DNA of 64,000 nucleotides from a virus. The DNA lies in the IMG/VR virus record IMGVR_UViG_3300032236_000109, positions 1-64,000 of that record. One strand, 5' to 3'. The position numbers and the translations under genes are program-made. The notes beneath the pieces were generated by a model. That model saw only the letters and a program-made list of their open reading frames with translations, did no database searches and was not told the DNA's origin. This document shows, one piece after another, positions 17,430 through 28,314 of this stretch; position 1 is the stretch's first letter; every line of letters begins with the position of its first letter.

Positions 17430-17743
17430 GTACTGGAACAACTAGATCCCCAAACTTACCGATTGCTCCAGTCGAGTATAGTCAACAGTACCAAGACCAG
17501 CTTAATAACGTTTTAAGGCTGTATTTTTCACAATTAGACAATGCTGGACCTTCAGCTATGTCCACCCAAAGAAACACGGTTAACGGGGTTACTAAGATCA
17601 TTTCAGCTCTAAACTTTAGTCAAGCTAACTCTACAGGGGTTCAGGTACTAAGTTTGCCTACTCAAGTGGACATATCTAATTTAAGGGTTGGTGATCTATA
17701 TGTAGATACTGCCAATGCCAATGTTTTGAAAGTAAAGGTTTAA
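17426..17743 (+). CDS. Conserved hypothetical protein near gp10-like gene (105 aa)
   Basis: Contains LPIAPVEYSQQYQDQLNNVLRLYF, which I recall as common in marine and freshwater podoviruses directly after the gp10-like gene. A helical N-terminal part is followed by a beta C-terminus ending VGDLYVDTANANVLKVKV. Coupled by ATGA to the gp10-like gene. Probably a small tail or fibre-attachment component; function not established. Confidence 0.58.
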   Translation: MSTGTTRSPNLPIAPVEYSQQYQDQLNNVLRLYFSQLDNAGPSAMSTQRNTVNGVTKIISALNFSQANSTGVQVLSLPTQVDISNLRVGDLYVDTANANVLKVKV

Positions 17744-17780
17744 ATGATAAACTCTACTAAATCCGTACCAAAAGGTCACT

Positions 17781-19400
17781 ATGGCGTTAACTAACATATT
17801 CGCACAGCAACAGCAGCCACAGGGCGGTATAGATCGGCTTGCCCAAAATGCCATGTTTCCACAGTCCCAGATGGACAAAACCCAATACGCCGTACCTAGC
17901 CAAATGCCAACTAGCGCAGAAGTCATCAATTCAGACTACGATCCACAGACCGATCCGTACACAGGGATGCCAGCAAAACCGTTTAAAAAGGGCGGGATTG
18001 CTACATTAAGATATAACGGCGCTGAAGATGGCAGCGATGTACAGGCATGGGATCCAGCGTCTGGTCAAGTAACATTGCAAAAATACAACACTCAAGACCC
18101 AAGCGCAGAACCTACGCAAGTTGCGTATAAAATCCCAAAAGATAGCATTAAAACTTTTGTTGCCAATACAAATGATAGCGGGCAAGAAGATCCCTCAATG
18201 GGCGGTAAATACATCTTAAACGATGGTTCTACTATGATTGTTGGTGGTGATGGCACAGTCCAAGCTGCTACCCCAGCAAGAAACGAATACACATTAAATC
18301 AAGACAAATACTACCAGCCAACAGGTGAAAATCTTAATTGGAATGGAGCAACAAGTTCGCTAACTAAAAACATTGGCGGCGTTGATGTTCAGGTTCCCGG
18401 TATGTATACCAAAGGTGGATACCAAGATCAACAAGGTAATCTACGTACAGACCAATATGGGGTACCGGTTCCATTGGCTCCTAATTATTTAGATAGCGGC
18501 GCTGGCAAAAGTGGTTTATCTGATGCTGCTCCATTAATGGCTATTGCTGCTATGGCTGCTATGACAGGCGGCGCTGCTGCACCAGAGGCACTTAGTAGTA
18601 TGGACGCTTATATGGCATCCGCTGGATTAGATGCAGGTACCTATGGTAGTGAATTCCTATCTCCTGAGTTTGCTTCAGTAGAAACTCCTATGGAGGGTTC
18701 TGGCTTGCCGCCAACCGAATCAAACCCATATACTCCAGAGCAAATGCAGTCTCAATATGAAGCTCAGGATATGATGGAGCAAGCAAGAAATGTTAATGCA
18801 CCTCCCGGATCGCCAGAAGCTTGGAATACTGCCACTGCAGCAAAAGGACTAACCGCAGCAAAAGCAGCTAAAGCTCTTGCTGGTCTTAACATGTTAACTT
18901 CTGGTATGAAAAGCACAGGAACACAACCCGGCGGTATTGCTGGCGGAACTCCTGTAGCTGCAGCCCCAACTATTTCTCCATCAGTAAACCAATTTGGCGT
19001 TACTGGTTATAGTGGTGATGCTCCAATTGGCTCTGGTTATGTTGGATATACCCCTACCCTTTCCAAGATTAGAGGCGCAACCGGCGAAATGGCTTTTGCT
19101 GCTGGTGGACCTACTGGTGGGATTGCAACCCTTGGAGCCTACTCAGATGGCGGTCAACTATTAAAGGGTCCCGGAGACGGTATGAGTGACAATATTCCAG
19201 CTAAAATAGGGGATCACCAGCCAGCTCGTTTGGCTGACGGAGAATTCGTAATCCCAGCAGATGTGGTTAGCCATCTAGGTAATGGCTCAACTGATGCTGG
19301 CGCTAAACAGTTATACGCAATGATGGATCGTATTCGCAAAGCCCGCACTGGAAACAAGAAGCAGGGTAAGCAAATTAATCCATCTAAGTTTTTACCTTAA
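17781..19400 (+). CDS. Internal virion / ejection-associated protein with DGEFV module
   Basis: 539 residues, low complexity (Ala, Gly, Pro, Gln), with a Met/Ala-rich hydrophobic stretch at ~255-280 and a conserved C-terminal module PARLADGEFVIPADVVSHLG followed by GAKQLYAMMDRIRKART. That module is widespread in podoviruses of aquatic bacteria, always before the ejection proteins. Start preceded by AAAAGG. Likely packaged with the ejection complex; biochemical role unknown. Confidence 0.65.
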   Translation: MALTNIFAQQQQPQGGIDRLAQNAMFPQSQMDKTQYAVPSQMPTSAEVINSDYDPQTDPYTGMPAKPFKKGGIATLRYNGAEDGSDVQAWDPASGQVTLQKYNTQDPSAEPTQVAYKIPKDSIKTFVANTNDSGQEDPSMGGKYILNDGSTMIVGGDGTVQAATPARNEYTLNQDKYYQPTGENLNWNGATSSLTKNIGGVDVQVPGMYTKGGYQDQQGNLRTDQYGVPVPLAPNYLDSGAGKSGLSDAAPLMAIAAMAAMTGGAAAPEALSSMDAYMASAGLDAGTYGSEFLSPEFASVETPMEGSGLPPTESNPYTPEQMQSQYEAQDMMEQARNVNAPPGSPEAWNTATAAKGLTAAKAAKALAGLNMLTSGMKSTGTQPGGIAGGTPVAAAPTISPSVNQFGVTGYSGDAPIGSGYVGYTPTLSKIRGATGEMAFAAGGPTGGIATLGAYSDGGQLLKGPGDGMSDNIPAKIGDHQPARLADGEFVIPADVVSHLGNGSTDAGAKQLYAMMDRIRKARTGNKKQGKQINPSKFLP

Positions 19401-19409
19401 GGATATACC

Positions 19410-20474
19410 ATGTCAATTTTCGACAGCATTTTTGGCGCCAGCTCAGCACCTACCAGTCCAACTGGAATGGTTAATACATCGGCTTCTATTCAGCCATGGG
19501 CGCAACCTTACATATTCAATTACCTTAACAAAGCGCAACAGTTAACCACTAACGCTCAGCCTACACCGTTTCAGAATCAAGTATATTCTAGCGCTCAAGG
19601 TATGGAGACTCCGGGTCAGTTTGCACAAGGTAGCGACTTAGCACAGCAAGCTGGTCAAGGTCAATTAAGCACTGCTCCTACAGCTTTAGGTTATGGTCAA
19701 CAAGGCGCTGGTATTGGCGCATTAGGTCAAATGTATGGCATGGGCGCTGGTGCTAATTATGCACAGCAAGCAACTAACCCATATGCGGTTGGTGCTTACA
19801 TGAACCCTTATATTCAACAATCACTTGCTCCACAGCTTGGATTATTGAATCAACAACAACAATTAGAACAACAGAAAGCACAAGGTCAGGCTACTGGTCA
19901 AGGTGCGTTTGGTGGTAATCGTGCCGCATTGCAACAAGGATTAATTGGTCAAAACTATGACTTAGCTAAGCAACAAGCTATTGGTCAAGGATACAACCAA
20001 GCATTTAATCAAGCCCAGCAAGCTCAACAGTTTGGTGCTAATCTAGGATTACAAGGCGCTATTCAAGGAACTCAAGCTGGTTTAGCTGGATTGCAAACTG
20101 GCTTACAAGGCGTACAAGGCGCCCAACAAGGTTATACAGGCGCTACTCAAGCTGGCGCAGCATTGGGTAACATTGGTTCACAGCTCGGTCAATTTAATCT
20201 TAACAAGCTTGCACTGCAAAACCAGATTGCAAATCAGCAATACAACTTACCATTCCAGCAACAGCAATACATGCAAGGTATGTTATCTGGTTTACCAATC
20301 TCTTCTCAGTCACAACAAACTTATGCAGCGCCTCCAAACGTAGCATCCCAGTTAGCTGGTTTAGGAACCGCAGGTCTTGGTGGTTATATGTTGTATAACG
20401 CTTTCAATAAAGGCGGCAAAGTTGGTAGTGACTTGGCTGACATTCAACTTCATAATTTAGTAGGTCAAGAATGA
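19410..20474 (+). CDS. Gln/Ala-rich internal virion protein
   Basis: 354 residues, extremely rich in Gln, Ala and Gly with repeats such as GQGAFGGNRAALQQGLIGQN and QAQQAQQFGANLGLQGA, and a Gly-rich hydrophobic end (LAGLGTAGLGGYMLYNAFN). This composition is typical of ejected proteins that line or cross the cell envelope in aquatic podoviruses (family-level recall). Its stop overlaps the transglycosylase protein start (ATGA). Confidence 0.65.
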   Translation: MSIFDSIFGASSAPTSPTGMVNTSASIQPWAQPYIFNYLNKAQQLTTNAQPTPFQNQVYSSAQGMETPGQFAQGSDLAQQAGQGQLSTAPTALGYGQQGAGIGALGQMYGMGAGANYAQQATNPYAVGAYMNPYIQQSLAPQLGLLNQQQQLEQQKAQGQATGQGAFGGNRAALQQGLIGQNYDLAKQQAIGQGYNQAFNQAQQAQQFGANLGLQGAIQGTQAGLAGLQTGLQGVQGAQQGYTGATQAGAALGNIGSQLGQFNLNKLALQNQIANQQYNLPFQQQQYMQGMLSGLPISSQSQQTYAAPPNVASQLAGLGTAGLGGYMLYNAFNKGGKVGSDLADIQLHNLVGQE

Positions 20475-22630
20475 ACATTACTCAGTTATCGGAACAGTTA
20501 AAAGACGTTCCACAGAATCGCCTAATAGATTACGCTAAGAATCCTAATAGCGTAGTTCCACAGTTCTTGGCTTTGGCAGAAATACAACGCCGCCAACAAT
20601 TAAGCGCACAAGCTCAGCCACCACAGTCTACTGTTGCGAATGACGTATTGTCACAAGCTGCTCCACAAGTTGATCCTACAATTGCAAGAGCGCAAATGAT
20701 GCAACAGCAACAACCACAATCAGCTCAAATGGCTCAGCAGTTGCCAGAGAATCAGCCCGGCGTTGCTCAGTTACCATCTGGTGTAGCTCCACAAGGATTT
20801 GCTAATGGCGGGATTGTAGCGTTTGCTAGTGGTGATTTAGTAGATGATGATGAAGAAGAAAGCCGTGAAATGGCTAAACTGTTTCCAAAGTCTAGGATTA
20901 CTATGGAAGATATTATGTCTCTTCCAAGACAAATTGGTTCTGGTATTAGCTCTTTGGCAGATAAACTTCCTAAGTCTTATGAAGCAACTAAAGCCGCTCA
21001 AGATCAAGCAGGTATAGCAAGTTTTGCAAGACCAAAAGCAATGCATCCATTAGAAGAAAAAGCTATTGCTGCGGCTGATAAACTTGGTTTAGATCGTAAT
21101 ATTATGTTGCATGCACTTTATAAGGAAACGGGCGGACACAAGGATCCAGAGCATGCAGTTTCAAAAGCTGGAGCATATGGTCCAATGCAGATTATGGAAG
21201 CAACAGCTAAAGACCTTGGTATAGATCGCAAAAATACAGAAGAAAATCTTTATGGTGGAGCAAAGTATTTAAAACAATTGCACGATAAATATGGAGATGC
21301 AAAATTAGCGTTAGCTGCATATAACGCTGGTCCCGGAAATGTTGATAAAGCACTTAAGCGTAAAGGCGGTTTAGATACCCTTGCTGGTGAAACTCGTAAC
21401 TATATTGCTGGTTTAGCTAAAGGCGGCGATATCAAGAGTTATGCTGGAAATGGTCCAGACGGTAGCGATGTACAAGATGATAGTTTAAAAGACAACGAAT
21501 ACATGAATCGTAGTCGTGGCGTAGTTGATTTGGTAAAAAGTGCTGGAGACGCATTAACTAACCCTAAAAACTATGACCTGTATGATATGTATCAACGTAA
21601 CATTGGTCAGCCATTTGCAAACAAAATCAATAGCATGATTAATGAAACACCAGAAGAACAGGCTGCAAAATTCCGTTCATACTCAATGACTCCAAACAAA
21701 GAGCCAGAGGTTGGATACAAAGTTCCTGTTGGATCTAATACGCCAGTTCCATCTGGACCTGCAACACCTTCTCCATATGGTGCTAGTGAAAATGAACGTC
21801 TACGTGCTCGTTATCCTGCTCCAATTGCTAGACCATCTGCTGGTCCAAGTGAACAAGATTTTAGAGACTTTGATCAGGCGGCTGCATTGTTCCAAGCAGA
21901 GAATGCAAATAAACAACCTATGCCTAGAACTACTGAGTCAAAATCTGATTTGTATGAAGAAGCTTTAGCTAAACAGATTGAAGACCAAGCTGCGTCATTA
22001 GCTAAGCAAGGCAAGATTGATCAAGCTCTTGCTGTTTTACAAACTGGCTTCGGCATTATGAAATCTGCTGGCACTGTTAAAGCTGGTGAAAGACGTACAT
22101 TCCTTGGAGACATTGCTGGCGGTGCAGAACAAGGTATTAACACTTATGCAGCGCTTGGTAAACAAAGGGCGGATACTGCTAAAGATATTATGGGCGCTCG
22201 CTTAGGATTGTTTAAGTATGGCGCATCTAAAGAAGCTTCTTTAAGAGAAGAAGAGAGAATGCAAAAAATGTATGCAGATCGTCTTGGTATGTCTAAAGAA
22301 GAACTTGCTGAAAAAATGCGAGCGCATAACATGTCTGAAAAACAACATGCTAATACTTTATTGCAACATGCCATAGGTTTAAAAGAAACTGCTTGGAGCA
22401 AAGATGCAATGAACGTTGGCAAGTCTGATGCAGAAAAAAATGCTTATATTTATGGCGACCCTTACATTCAACAACTTGCTCAAAATACTGGATTAGACTT
22501 ATCTAAACTAGTGCCATCTGTTGGCGTTCCCCAAGCAGCTATTGATGCTTTGAGAAAGGATCCTAGCAGAAAAGCGGAATTTGATGGAAAATACGGATCT
22601 GGAGCTGCTGATAGAATTCTAGGCAAATAA
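20471..22630 (+). CDS. Ejection protein with lytic transglycosylase (SLT) domain
   Basis: 719 residues. A Gln-rich helical N-terminus with a GGIVAFASGDLVDDDEEE stretch leads to an SLT domain at ~188-310: LHALYKETGG with catalytic Glu near 219, AYGPMQIMEATAKDLGI, and LALAAYNAGPGNVDKAL. The C-terminal half is helical and charged. Such virion-borne transglycosylases locally open peptidoglycan during DNA entry (as gp16-type proteins do). Followed by the giant polyvalent protein, overlapping by one base (TAATG). Confidence 0.88.
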   Translation: MNITQLSEQLKDVPQNRLIDYAKNPNSVVPQFLALAEIQRRQQLSAQAQPPQSTVANDVLSQAAPQVDPTIARAQMMQQQQPQSAQMAQQLPENQPGVAQLPSGVAPQGFANGGIVAFASGDLVDDDEEESREMAKLFPKSRITMEDIMSLPRQIGSGISSLADKLPKSYEATKAAQDQAGIASFARPKAMHPLEEKAIAAADKLGLDRNIMLHALYKETGGHKDPEHAVSKAGAYGPMQIMEATAKDLGIDRKNTEENLYGGAKYLKQLHDKYGDAKLALAAYNAGPGNVDKALKRKGGLDTLAGETRNYIAGLAKGGDIKSYAGNGPDGSDVQDDSLKDNEYMNRSRGVVDLVKSAGDALTNPKNYDLYDMYQRNIGQPFANKINSMINETPEEQAAKFRSYSMTPNKEPEVGYKVPVGSNTPVPSGPATPSPYGASENERLRARYPAPIARPSAGPSEQDFRDFDQAAALFQAENANKQPMPRTTESKSDLYEEALAKQIEDQAASLAKQGKIDQALAVLQTGFGIMKSAGTVKAGERRTFLGDIAGGAEQGINTYAALGKQRADTAKDIMGARLGLFKYGASKEASLREEERMQKMYADRLGMSKEELAEKMRAHNMSEKQHANTLLQHAIGLKETAWSKDAMNVGKSDAEKNAYIYGDPYIQQLAQNTGLDLSKLVPSVGVPQAAIDALRKDPSRKAEFDGKYGSGAADRILGK

Positions 22631-25600
22631 TGGCAAACTACTTCGATCAATTTGACCAGCCATCTGGTGGCAAAAACTTTTTTGATCAGTTTGATGAGCC
22701 AAAAGAAAAACGTGATACCGGGTTTACTGGTTCCGCTAAAGCGACCTTAGAAGACATAAAAGGTCAGGGCGCCCTTACTCTTGGCAAGATTGGTCTAATG
22801 GATAAGGCGGAAGCAGAACAATATGCTGCCGCTCAAAAAGCAAAATCAGAAAAAATATTCCAGCCTACACAAAAAGGTTGGACAGAAGCCTCCGGTGAGA
22901 AGATTCGTGAGATGCTTGGTAGCACTGCTGCCTATGCTGCAGCACCTTTAGCCGCTGCTGGTGCTACGGCATTACTTCCTGAGTTTGCGGTTGCTGGTAT
23001 TGGCGGAGCTACGTTGGCTGGTCTTGGCGTTGGCACAGCACAATATACTGGTACCAATTTAGCACGTCAGATGGAAACCGGTAAACGATTGGCAGATACT
23101 AGCTTGTTAAATGCTGGAGCTGCTGCGGTTGGTGAATCAGTATTGGATCGAGTTTCCTTTGGAATGATGCCCGGAATCCGTAAGATCTTTACTGCCGCTG
23201 GAAAAGACTTGTCTGAAGAGGCTGTAAAAACAATAGCCAAGAAAGGTCTCTTAGCAACCGCTGGAGAGTACGCTTTAGCGGGCGGTAAGGCGGCAGGTAC
23301 CGAAGGTGCAACGGAAGCAGCACAAGCGTTTTTAGAGCGTTTACAAGCTGGTTTAAATATATCCAATGCACAAGCCCGTGATGAATACTTCCAGAACTTT
23401 ATTGGTGGAGCTATTTTAGGTGGAGCTGTATCTGGTCCCGGTAGGTTTATTGAAAAAAGCTTTGCCCCTAAAGGCGCTGCTCCCGGTCAAGAGCCAGAAG
23501 AAAAGGCTCCAAAAGTATCTGAGATTTACCCAACTGCTGAGCCTGTTACATCTGCTGGATTACAACCGATTGTGCAACCAGCCCCAATTGCACCAGAAGC
23601 CCCTGTAGCGGCTCCTCCTTCTGCTCCAGCACCTATGCCATCACCTACTGCTGAAGTTGCTCTTGTAGAGGCTCCTGTAGAGGCTCCTGCAGCCCCTCCA
23701 ATGGTTCCAAAGTCTGCAATCCCAAGCGGTCAATTGGATATGGCAACTACTGTTCCAACTCAAGAAATTCCCGGTCAAGCATTAGACCAACACAACTTTG
23801 CCTTTATGGATAAGGGAAATATTCAAAGTGTTTATGGGAATATTGTAGATAAAAACGGCGTTCCATATATTGAATACACAACTAAAAGCGGCAACAAAGG
23901 ATCACGAAAATTTACCAATGATGTAGTGGTAAACCCTAATCCAGATCAAATGGATTTGCTTGAAGCATATCACGACAAAGAAAAAACAGAACGTGAAAGT
24001 GATGATTTTAAAAAGTGGCTGTTTAAGCAAAAGATAAACACTGCTGAAAAAGCAGACATGGGTTTAGATCCTAGATTTTTGTCCCCATACATTTCCGACA
24101 ATGGCAAATCTATAGATGAACTAACTGCTGATGCAATCTCTAATGGTATTTTAAATGAGAAAGACTTAACAGAAGGTGTTGGCGGCGTAGAGTCTATGCG
24201 TGAAATTTTGCATGATGTTTTGGTCAACGGCGCTCGTGCGCCATCTCCAGAAAATCAAGCATACGAACAAAGATTGGCTGGCGCTAAAGGTCGCATTGAA
24301 GCAATCGAAAGTCAATTAGAGCCTATCCCAGAAGAAGTTGATAGCGAACTAGCCCAGCAAAAAATGGCTGAGCTTGAAGAGCTTCCGTTGCAATATTCTA
24401 AAGCTACCGTAGAAGAGAAAAAAGCTGCAAGCGATGTAGCCGCTCATTACAAAGGTGATCTTGTTTGGCAAGAAGGACCATTAGCGCTTGTAAGAGATTA
24501 CGGAGTTCAAGAAAAATCTACTGGGCAGCCATTGTATCGTTTTGTTAAAAACAGATCTGCTGCAAACTATAGATTAGAAGACATGTCTCCAGCCTCTCTT
24601 GGAATTACTCAAGAGCAAAAAGACAGAATTGTTGGAATAAAAAACCAAATAGAAAAAGAAGCTCAAGAAAAGCACGATCAAAAACCATTTCTAACTATCA
24701 AGCAAGGTGTTACTGGATCACCGGACTTGCATAAAAACATTTTGCCAATTGCAAAAAATTGGGCAAAGATACTTGGTATCAATGCAAATGTCTATATTAC
24801 TACTAGCGAAGACGCTTTAGCAAACCGTGAAAATTATACGGGACCACATAGAATTATTGGTTACATGGGCGGTAAAGACGTACCCGGCGTGATGACCAAG
24901 ATTGATGACAATAACTATGCAATTGTTTTAAGAAAAACTACCAGTCCATCCAAAATGCTTGAAACATTAGCACACGAGATGGGTCACATTCACGAAAAAA
25001 ATGTATTTGATCAAGCGGATCCAGAAACAAAACAAGCGATTATCAAAGATTTTAACAAATGGATGAGCAGTCTTTCAAAGGAAACTTTGGCAAAAGAAAT
25101 GATTCATACAAATCTTCCAAAAACAATGGCACAAACTACTGAGATGCCAGAGGGATTGAAAGTAAAAAATGTAAACAATTTGCAGTATTGGACAAAGTTT
25201 GCTGAATGGTATGCAAACCAAGTGGCTAGATGGTCTGTAACTAGCGATAAACCTGTAAGCGTTGTAGAAAAGTTCTTTAAAAAACTTGCAGATGCGATGC
25301 GCAGATTTTACCAAACTGCTAAAGGTCAAAAGTATTTGCCAACAGAAAACATGAAGCAATTTTTGGATAACATTGCATCCAAAGTTACTTTTGCTGAGTA
25401 TGCAGAATCTAAAGAACCTAAAGGTCAAATGGCGCTTTTTGCCAAAGGAAAGGTTGAGGCTGCACCATCTGGCAAGTTAAGCAACGCTCCTCCTAAAACA
25501 TTTACTAAGATTACTCCACAGCAAACTGCTGGTGAGAAGCTGCAGACCATTAACGCTAATGTTAAGAATGCATGGAATGATGATAAGTTTTGGACCAAAA

Positions 25601-28227
25601 TACGTAATGAATGGATTGATCCTAGTTCCGGATTAACTAAGAGCTTGCAGTCTGAAGAGACATTTAAAGATGGTCAGTTACGTGCAGATATGCTGAACCA
25701 TGCCCAAGCTCAAAGCATTAACTTAATTAAGAATGGTCTACTAACCGGTATGCCAGTTCTCAATAAAGACGGCTCTATCGTTATTGACGAAAGCGAAAAC
25801 AATCTAGCTCGTTCTCAGACCATTGCTGACAGCATTGACAATAACTCATATGTTAGGTCTTCTGGATTAAGTGGACGTGCTTATATAGCTGAGATTGCCC
25901 GTGCGATGCGTGGTAAAGAGATTATGGAAGAGGATGCTGCTCGCCGTAAGCTAGGTATCCAGCAACTTAAACAAGCCAAGGAAGCCATTAAAGCGGCGCA
26001 AGAAGCCCGTGATGAGAAGCGCCCTATTGGTGAGATTCGCAATCATTTAAACCGTGCTAAAGACTTACGCAAGCAGGGATACGAAAACAAGTCCATGAAC
26101 CGTGAGCTACAGGTAGATCAAGCTCAAATTGATTGGGCAGAAAAACAACTTAAGAATGTACCAGAAGTAAAACAAGTTCTTGACATCTGGAAAAACGTAA
26201 ACGATAGCTTGGTTAAGTTATGGGAAAGCGTTGGTTTGTTGACCAAAGATCAGGCAGATAATTACCTAAGCAAGAAATCCTATGTTCCATTGTTTAAATC
26301 TCGTGAAGACTTAAGCGATAAGCCTACTGGATTTGGCGGCACTGGATTGAAAACCGCTAAAGAATTAAAGCGTTTAAAAGGTGCTGATATTGATCGCAAC
26401 ATTTGGGAAAACGTAGAGAAGCACTATGCATCTATGGTGGCATCTGCTTACCAGAACCAAACTCGTAAAGTAGGATCTGAGCAACTGAAGTCCCTTGGAT
26501 TAGCAGAAGTAACTGACGCTACGAATCCAGACGTTAACCTACGCTATCGTGATCCAACAAGTGAGTTTTCTGACAATCAAGGTATTGTCCATATGATCAT
26601 TGAGAACCCAAATGATTTAGCGGCGTTTCAAATGATGCATTATGAGCTTGGACCGATAATGAAGGGTATGGCTGCTGCCAATAACTTGCTACGTGCTGGA
26701 GCGTTATTAAACCCTATGTTCTGGATTAAGCAGTTAATCCGTGATCCAATACATGCAACATTGGTTACTAATAGCGGGATTGTTACTCCATTCCATTCAG
26801 CCAAAGGTTATTTAGATATCCTGCGTGGTGACTCTAGAGAAGCGGGCATTCTTGCCAGAGCTGGCGTAATCGGTCAAATGGATTCTACTATTGATATCCA
26901 TGACTTTTTAAAACAAGTAGGTCAAGAAAAGAAAACTCCATCTTTATTAGATAAAGCTATCCATAAAGCAATGAAGTTCCATGAGGCTTCTGATGCTGCA
27001 ACCCGTGTAGCTATATTTAAAGATCAAGAGAAACAAGCTTTAGCTAAAGGCATGAGCAAAGAAGATGCAGTGAACTATGCTGTATTTAAAGCTCGTGAGT
27101 CTATCAACTTTGCTATTCACGGTACTTCTCCAATAATCAATAATTTACGCAATATGATTCCATTCTTATCTGCGTCTATTAACAGTTTGGATACTGTGTA
27201 TCGTGCAGCAACTGGTTATGGCTTGCCTCCTGCAGAAAAGAAAGCCGCTCAGATGTTGTTTGTTAAGCGGGCTGCAATGATGTCTGTTATGGCTACAGCC
27301 TACGCAATGATGTACCAAGGCGATGAAGATTATAAGAAGTTGCCAGATTACACCAAAGATAATAACTTCCTGTTGCCTAATCCATTTGGTGATGGTCATA
27401 CGTTTATTAAGATTCCAGTGCCATTTGAAGTTGGATTCTTATTCAAGACTGTTCCAGAAGCGACTGTTCGTTACATGGCTGGCAATAGCACAGGAAAAGA
27501 AGTGCTTGGTTCTTACTTAAGCGGTATTACTAATACCATTCCCGGCAACGGTATCTTATTGCCACAAGCAGTTAAGCCCGCATTTGAAGTAGTTACTAAC
27601 CATTCATTCTTTACGCACCGTCCAATTGAGTCTATTGGTGAGCAGAATCTGCCAATAGCTATGCGTGGCGCTCGTGCTTCTGAAGTTTCTAAGCAATTAA
27701 GTTCTTTGGGATTAGATAAGGTTGGATTATCCCCAGCTAAGATTGATTATTTAATCCAAGGATATGCTGCCGAGCTTGGTACATTTACAACTGGTATGGC
27801 TAGCTCTGCTGTTGACTTGGCTACAGGTCAAGAACGTACCGCTAAGAATATTGAAGAGATGCCATTCTTTAAGTCGTTTATGACTAACCCTAAAGCTAGT
27901 AAGGCTATTGCTGACTTTTATGATTTAACGCATACCGCTCAAGAAACAGTTAATGAGTTTAATCAATATAAGAAATTTGGTGAAGTTGAAAAGATTAAAG
28001 AATTAATGGCTAATGAGCAGAACCGTAAATTAATTGCGGCTGCTCCTGAGCTGCGTGGTATCCAGTCTCAAATGACTAATTTGCGTACCCAAATGAAGGT
28101 AATAGATCAAAACCAAAATATGGATCCTGAAGTACGCCGTCAAAGATTAAATGATTTACAGACTGTTTATGAAAGATTAGCGCTGCAAGGTGAAAAAATA
28201 GCAACAGCTATGAAAATAGAAAGATAA
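22630..28227 (+). CDS. Giant polyvalent ejection protein with HExxH and LPD38-like region
   Basis: 1865 residues. The N-terminus carries a doubled FDQFDxP motif (NYFDQFDQP, NFFDQFDEP). Two hydrophobic regions (~95-145 and ~250-275) could insert in membrane. A Pro/Ala linker (~310-360) precedes domains with an HEMGH zinc-protease motif at about 782-786. The C-terminal third (FWIKQLIRDPIHATLVTNSG, then INFAIHGTSPIINNLRNMIP) resembles Large polyvalent protein-associated domain 38. These proteins are packed in the capsid and injected with DNA. Protease activity is inferred from the motif alone. Confidence 0.78.
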   Translation: MANYFDQFDQPSGGKNFFDQFDEPKEKRDTGFTGSAKATLEDIKGQGALTLGKIGLMDKAEAEQYAAAQKAKSEKIFQPTQKGWTEASGEKIREMLGSTAAYAAAPLAAAGATALLPEFAVAGIGGATLAGLGVGTAQYTGTNLARQMETGKRLADTSLLNAGAAAVGESVLDRVSFGMMPGIRKIFTAAGKDLSEEAVKTIAKKGLLATAGEYALAGGKAAGTEGATEAAQAFLERLQAGLNISNAQARDEYFQNFIGGAILGGAVSGPGRFIEKSFAPKGAAPGQEPEEKAPKVSEIYPTAEPVTSAGLQPIVQPAPIAPEAPVAAPPSAPAPMPSPTAEVALVEAPVEAPAAPPMVPKSAIPSGQLDMATTVPTQEIPGQALDQHNFAFMDKGNIQSVYGNIVDKNGVPYIEYTTKSGNKGSRKFTNDVVVNPNPDQMDLLEAYHDKEKTERESDDFKKWLFKQKINTAEKADMGLDPRFLSPYISDNGKSIDELTADAISNGILNEKDLTEGVGGVESMREILHDVLVNGARAPSPENQAYEQRLAGAKGRIEAIESQLEPIPEEVDSELAQQKMAELEELPLQYSKATVEEKKAASDVAAHYKGDLVWQEGPLALVRDYGVQEKSTGQPLYRFVKNRSAANYRLEDMSPASLGITQEQKDRIVGIKNQIEKEAQEKHDQKPFLTIKQGVTGSPDLHKNILPIAKNWAKILGINANVYITTSEDALANRENYTGPHRIIGYMGGKDVPGVMTKIDDNNYAIVLRKTTSPSKMLETLAHEMGHIHEKNVFDQADPETKQAIIKDFNKWMSSLSKETLAKEMIHTNLPKTMAQTTEMPEGLKVKNVNNLQYWTKFAEWYANQVARWSVTSDKPVSVVEKFFKKLADAMRRFYQTAKGQKYLPTENMKQFLDNIASKVTFAEYAESKEPKGQMALFAKGKVEAAPSGKLSNAPPKTFTKITPQQTAGEKLQTINANVKNAWNDDKFWTKIRNEWIDPSSGLTKSLQSEETFKDGQLRADMLNHAQAQSINLIKNGLLTGMPVLNKDGSIVIDESENNLARSQTIADSIDNNSYVRSSGLSGRAYIAEIARAMRGKEIMEEDAARRKLGIQQLKQAKEAIKAAQEARDEKRPIGEIRNHLNRAKDLRKQGYENKSMNRELQVDQAQIDWAEKQLKNVPEVKQVLDIWKNVNDSLVKLWESVGLLTKDQADNYLSKKSYVPLFKSREDLSDKPTGFGGTGLKTAKELKRLKGADIDRNIWENVEKHYASMVASAYQNQTRKVGSEQLKSLGLAEVTDATNPDVNLRYRDPTSEFSDNQGIVHMIIENPNDLAAFQMMHYELGPIMKGMAAANNLLRAGALLNPMFWIKQLIRDPIHATLVTNSGIVTPFHSAKGYLDILRGDSREAGILARAGVIGQMDSTIDIHDFLKQVGQEKKTPSLLDKAIHKAMKFHEASDAATRVAIFKDQEKQALAKGMSKEDAVNYAVFKARESINFAIHGTSPIINNLRNMIPFLSASINSLDTVYRAATGYGLPPAEKKAAQMLFVKRAAMMSVMATAYAMMYQGDEDYKKLPDYTKDNNFLLPNPFGDGHTFIKIPVPFEVGFLFKTVPEATVRYMAGNSTGKEVLGSYLSGITNTIPGNGILLPQAVKPAFEVVTNHSFFTHRPIESIGEQNLPIAMRGARASEVSKQLSSLGLDKVGLSPAKIDYLIQGYAAELGTFTTGMASSAVDLATGQERTAKNIEEMPFFKSFMTNPKASKAIADFYDLTHTAQETVNEFNQYKKFGEVEKIKELMANEQNRKLIAAAPELRGIQSQMTNLRTQMKVIDQNQNMDPEVRRQRLNDLQTVYERLALQGEKIATAMKIER

Positions 28228-28314
28228 GTGATTTCCCTTATAAATCAAATAAATGTAGTGCATTCTTAAAATAATTGTGGTAAAACCTTTCTAACAATAA
28301 GAGAGGAGCTGCAA

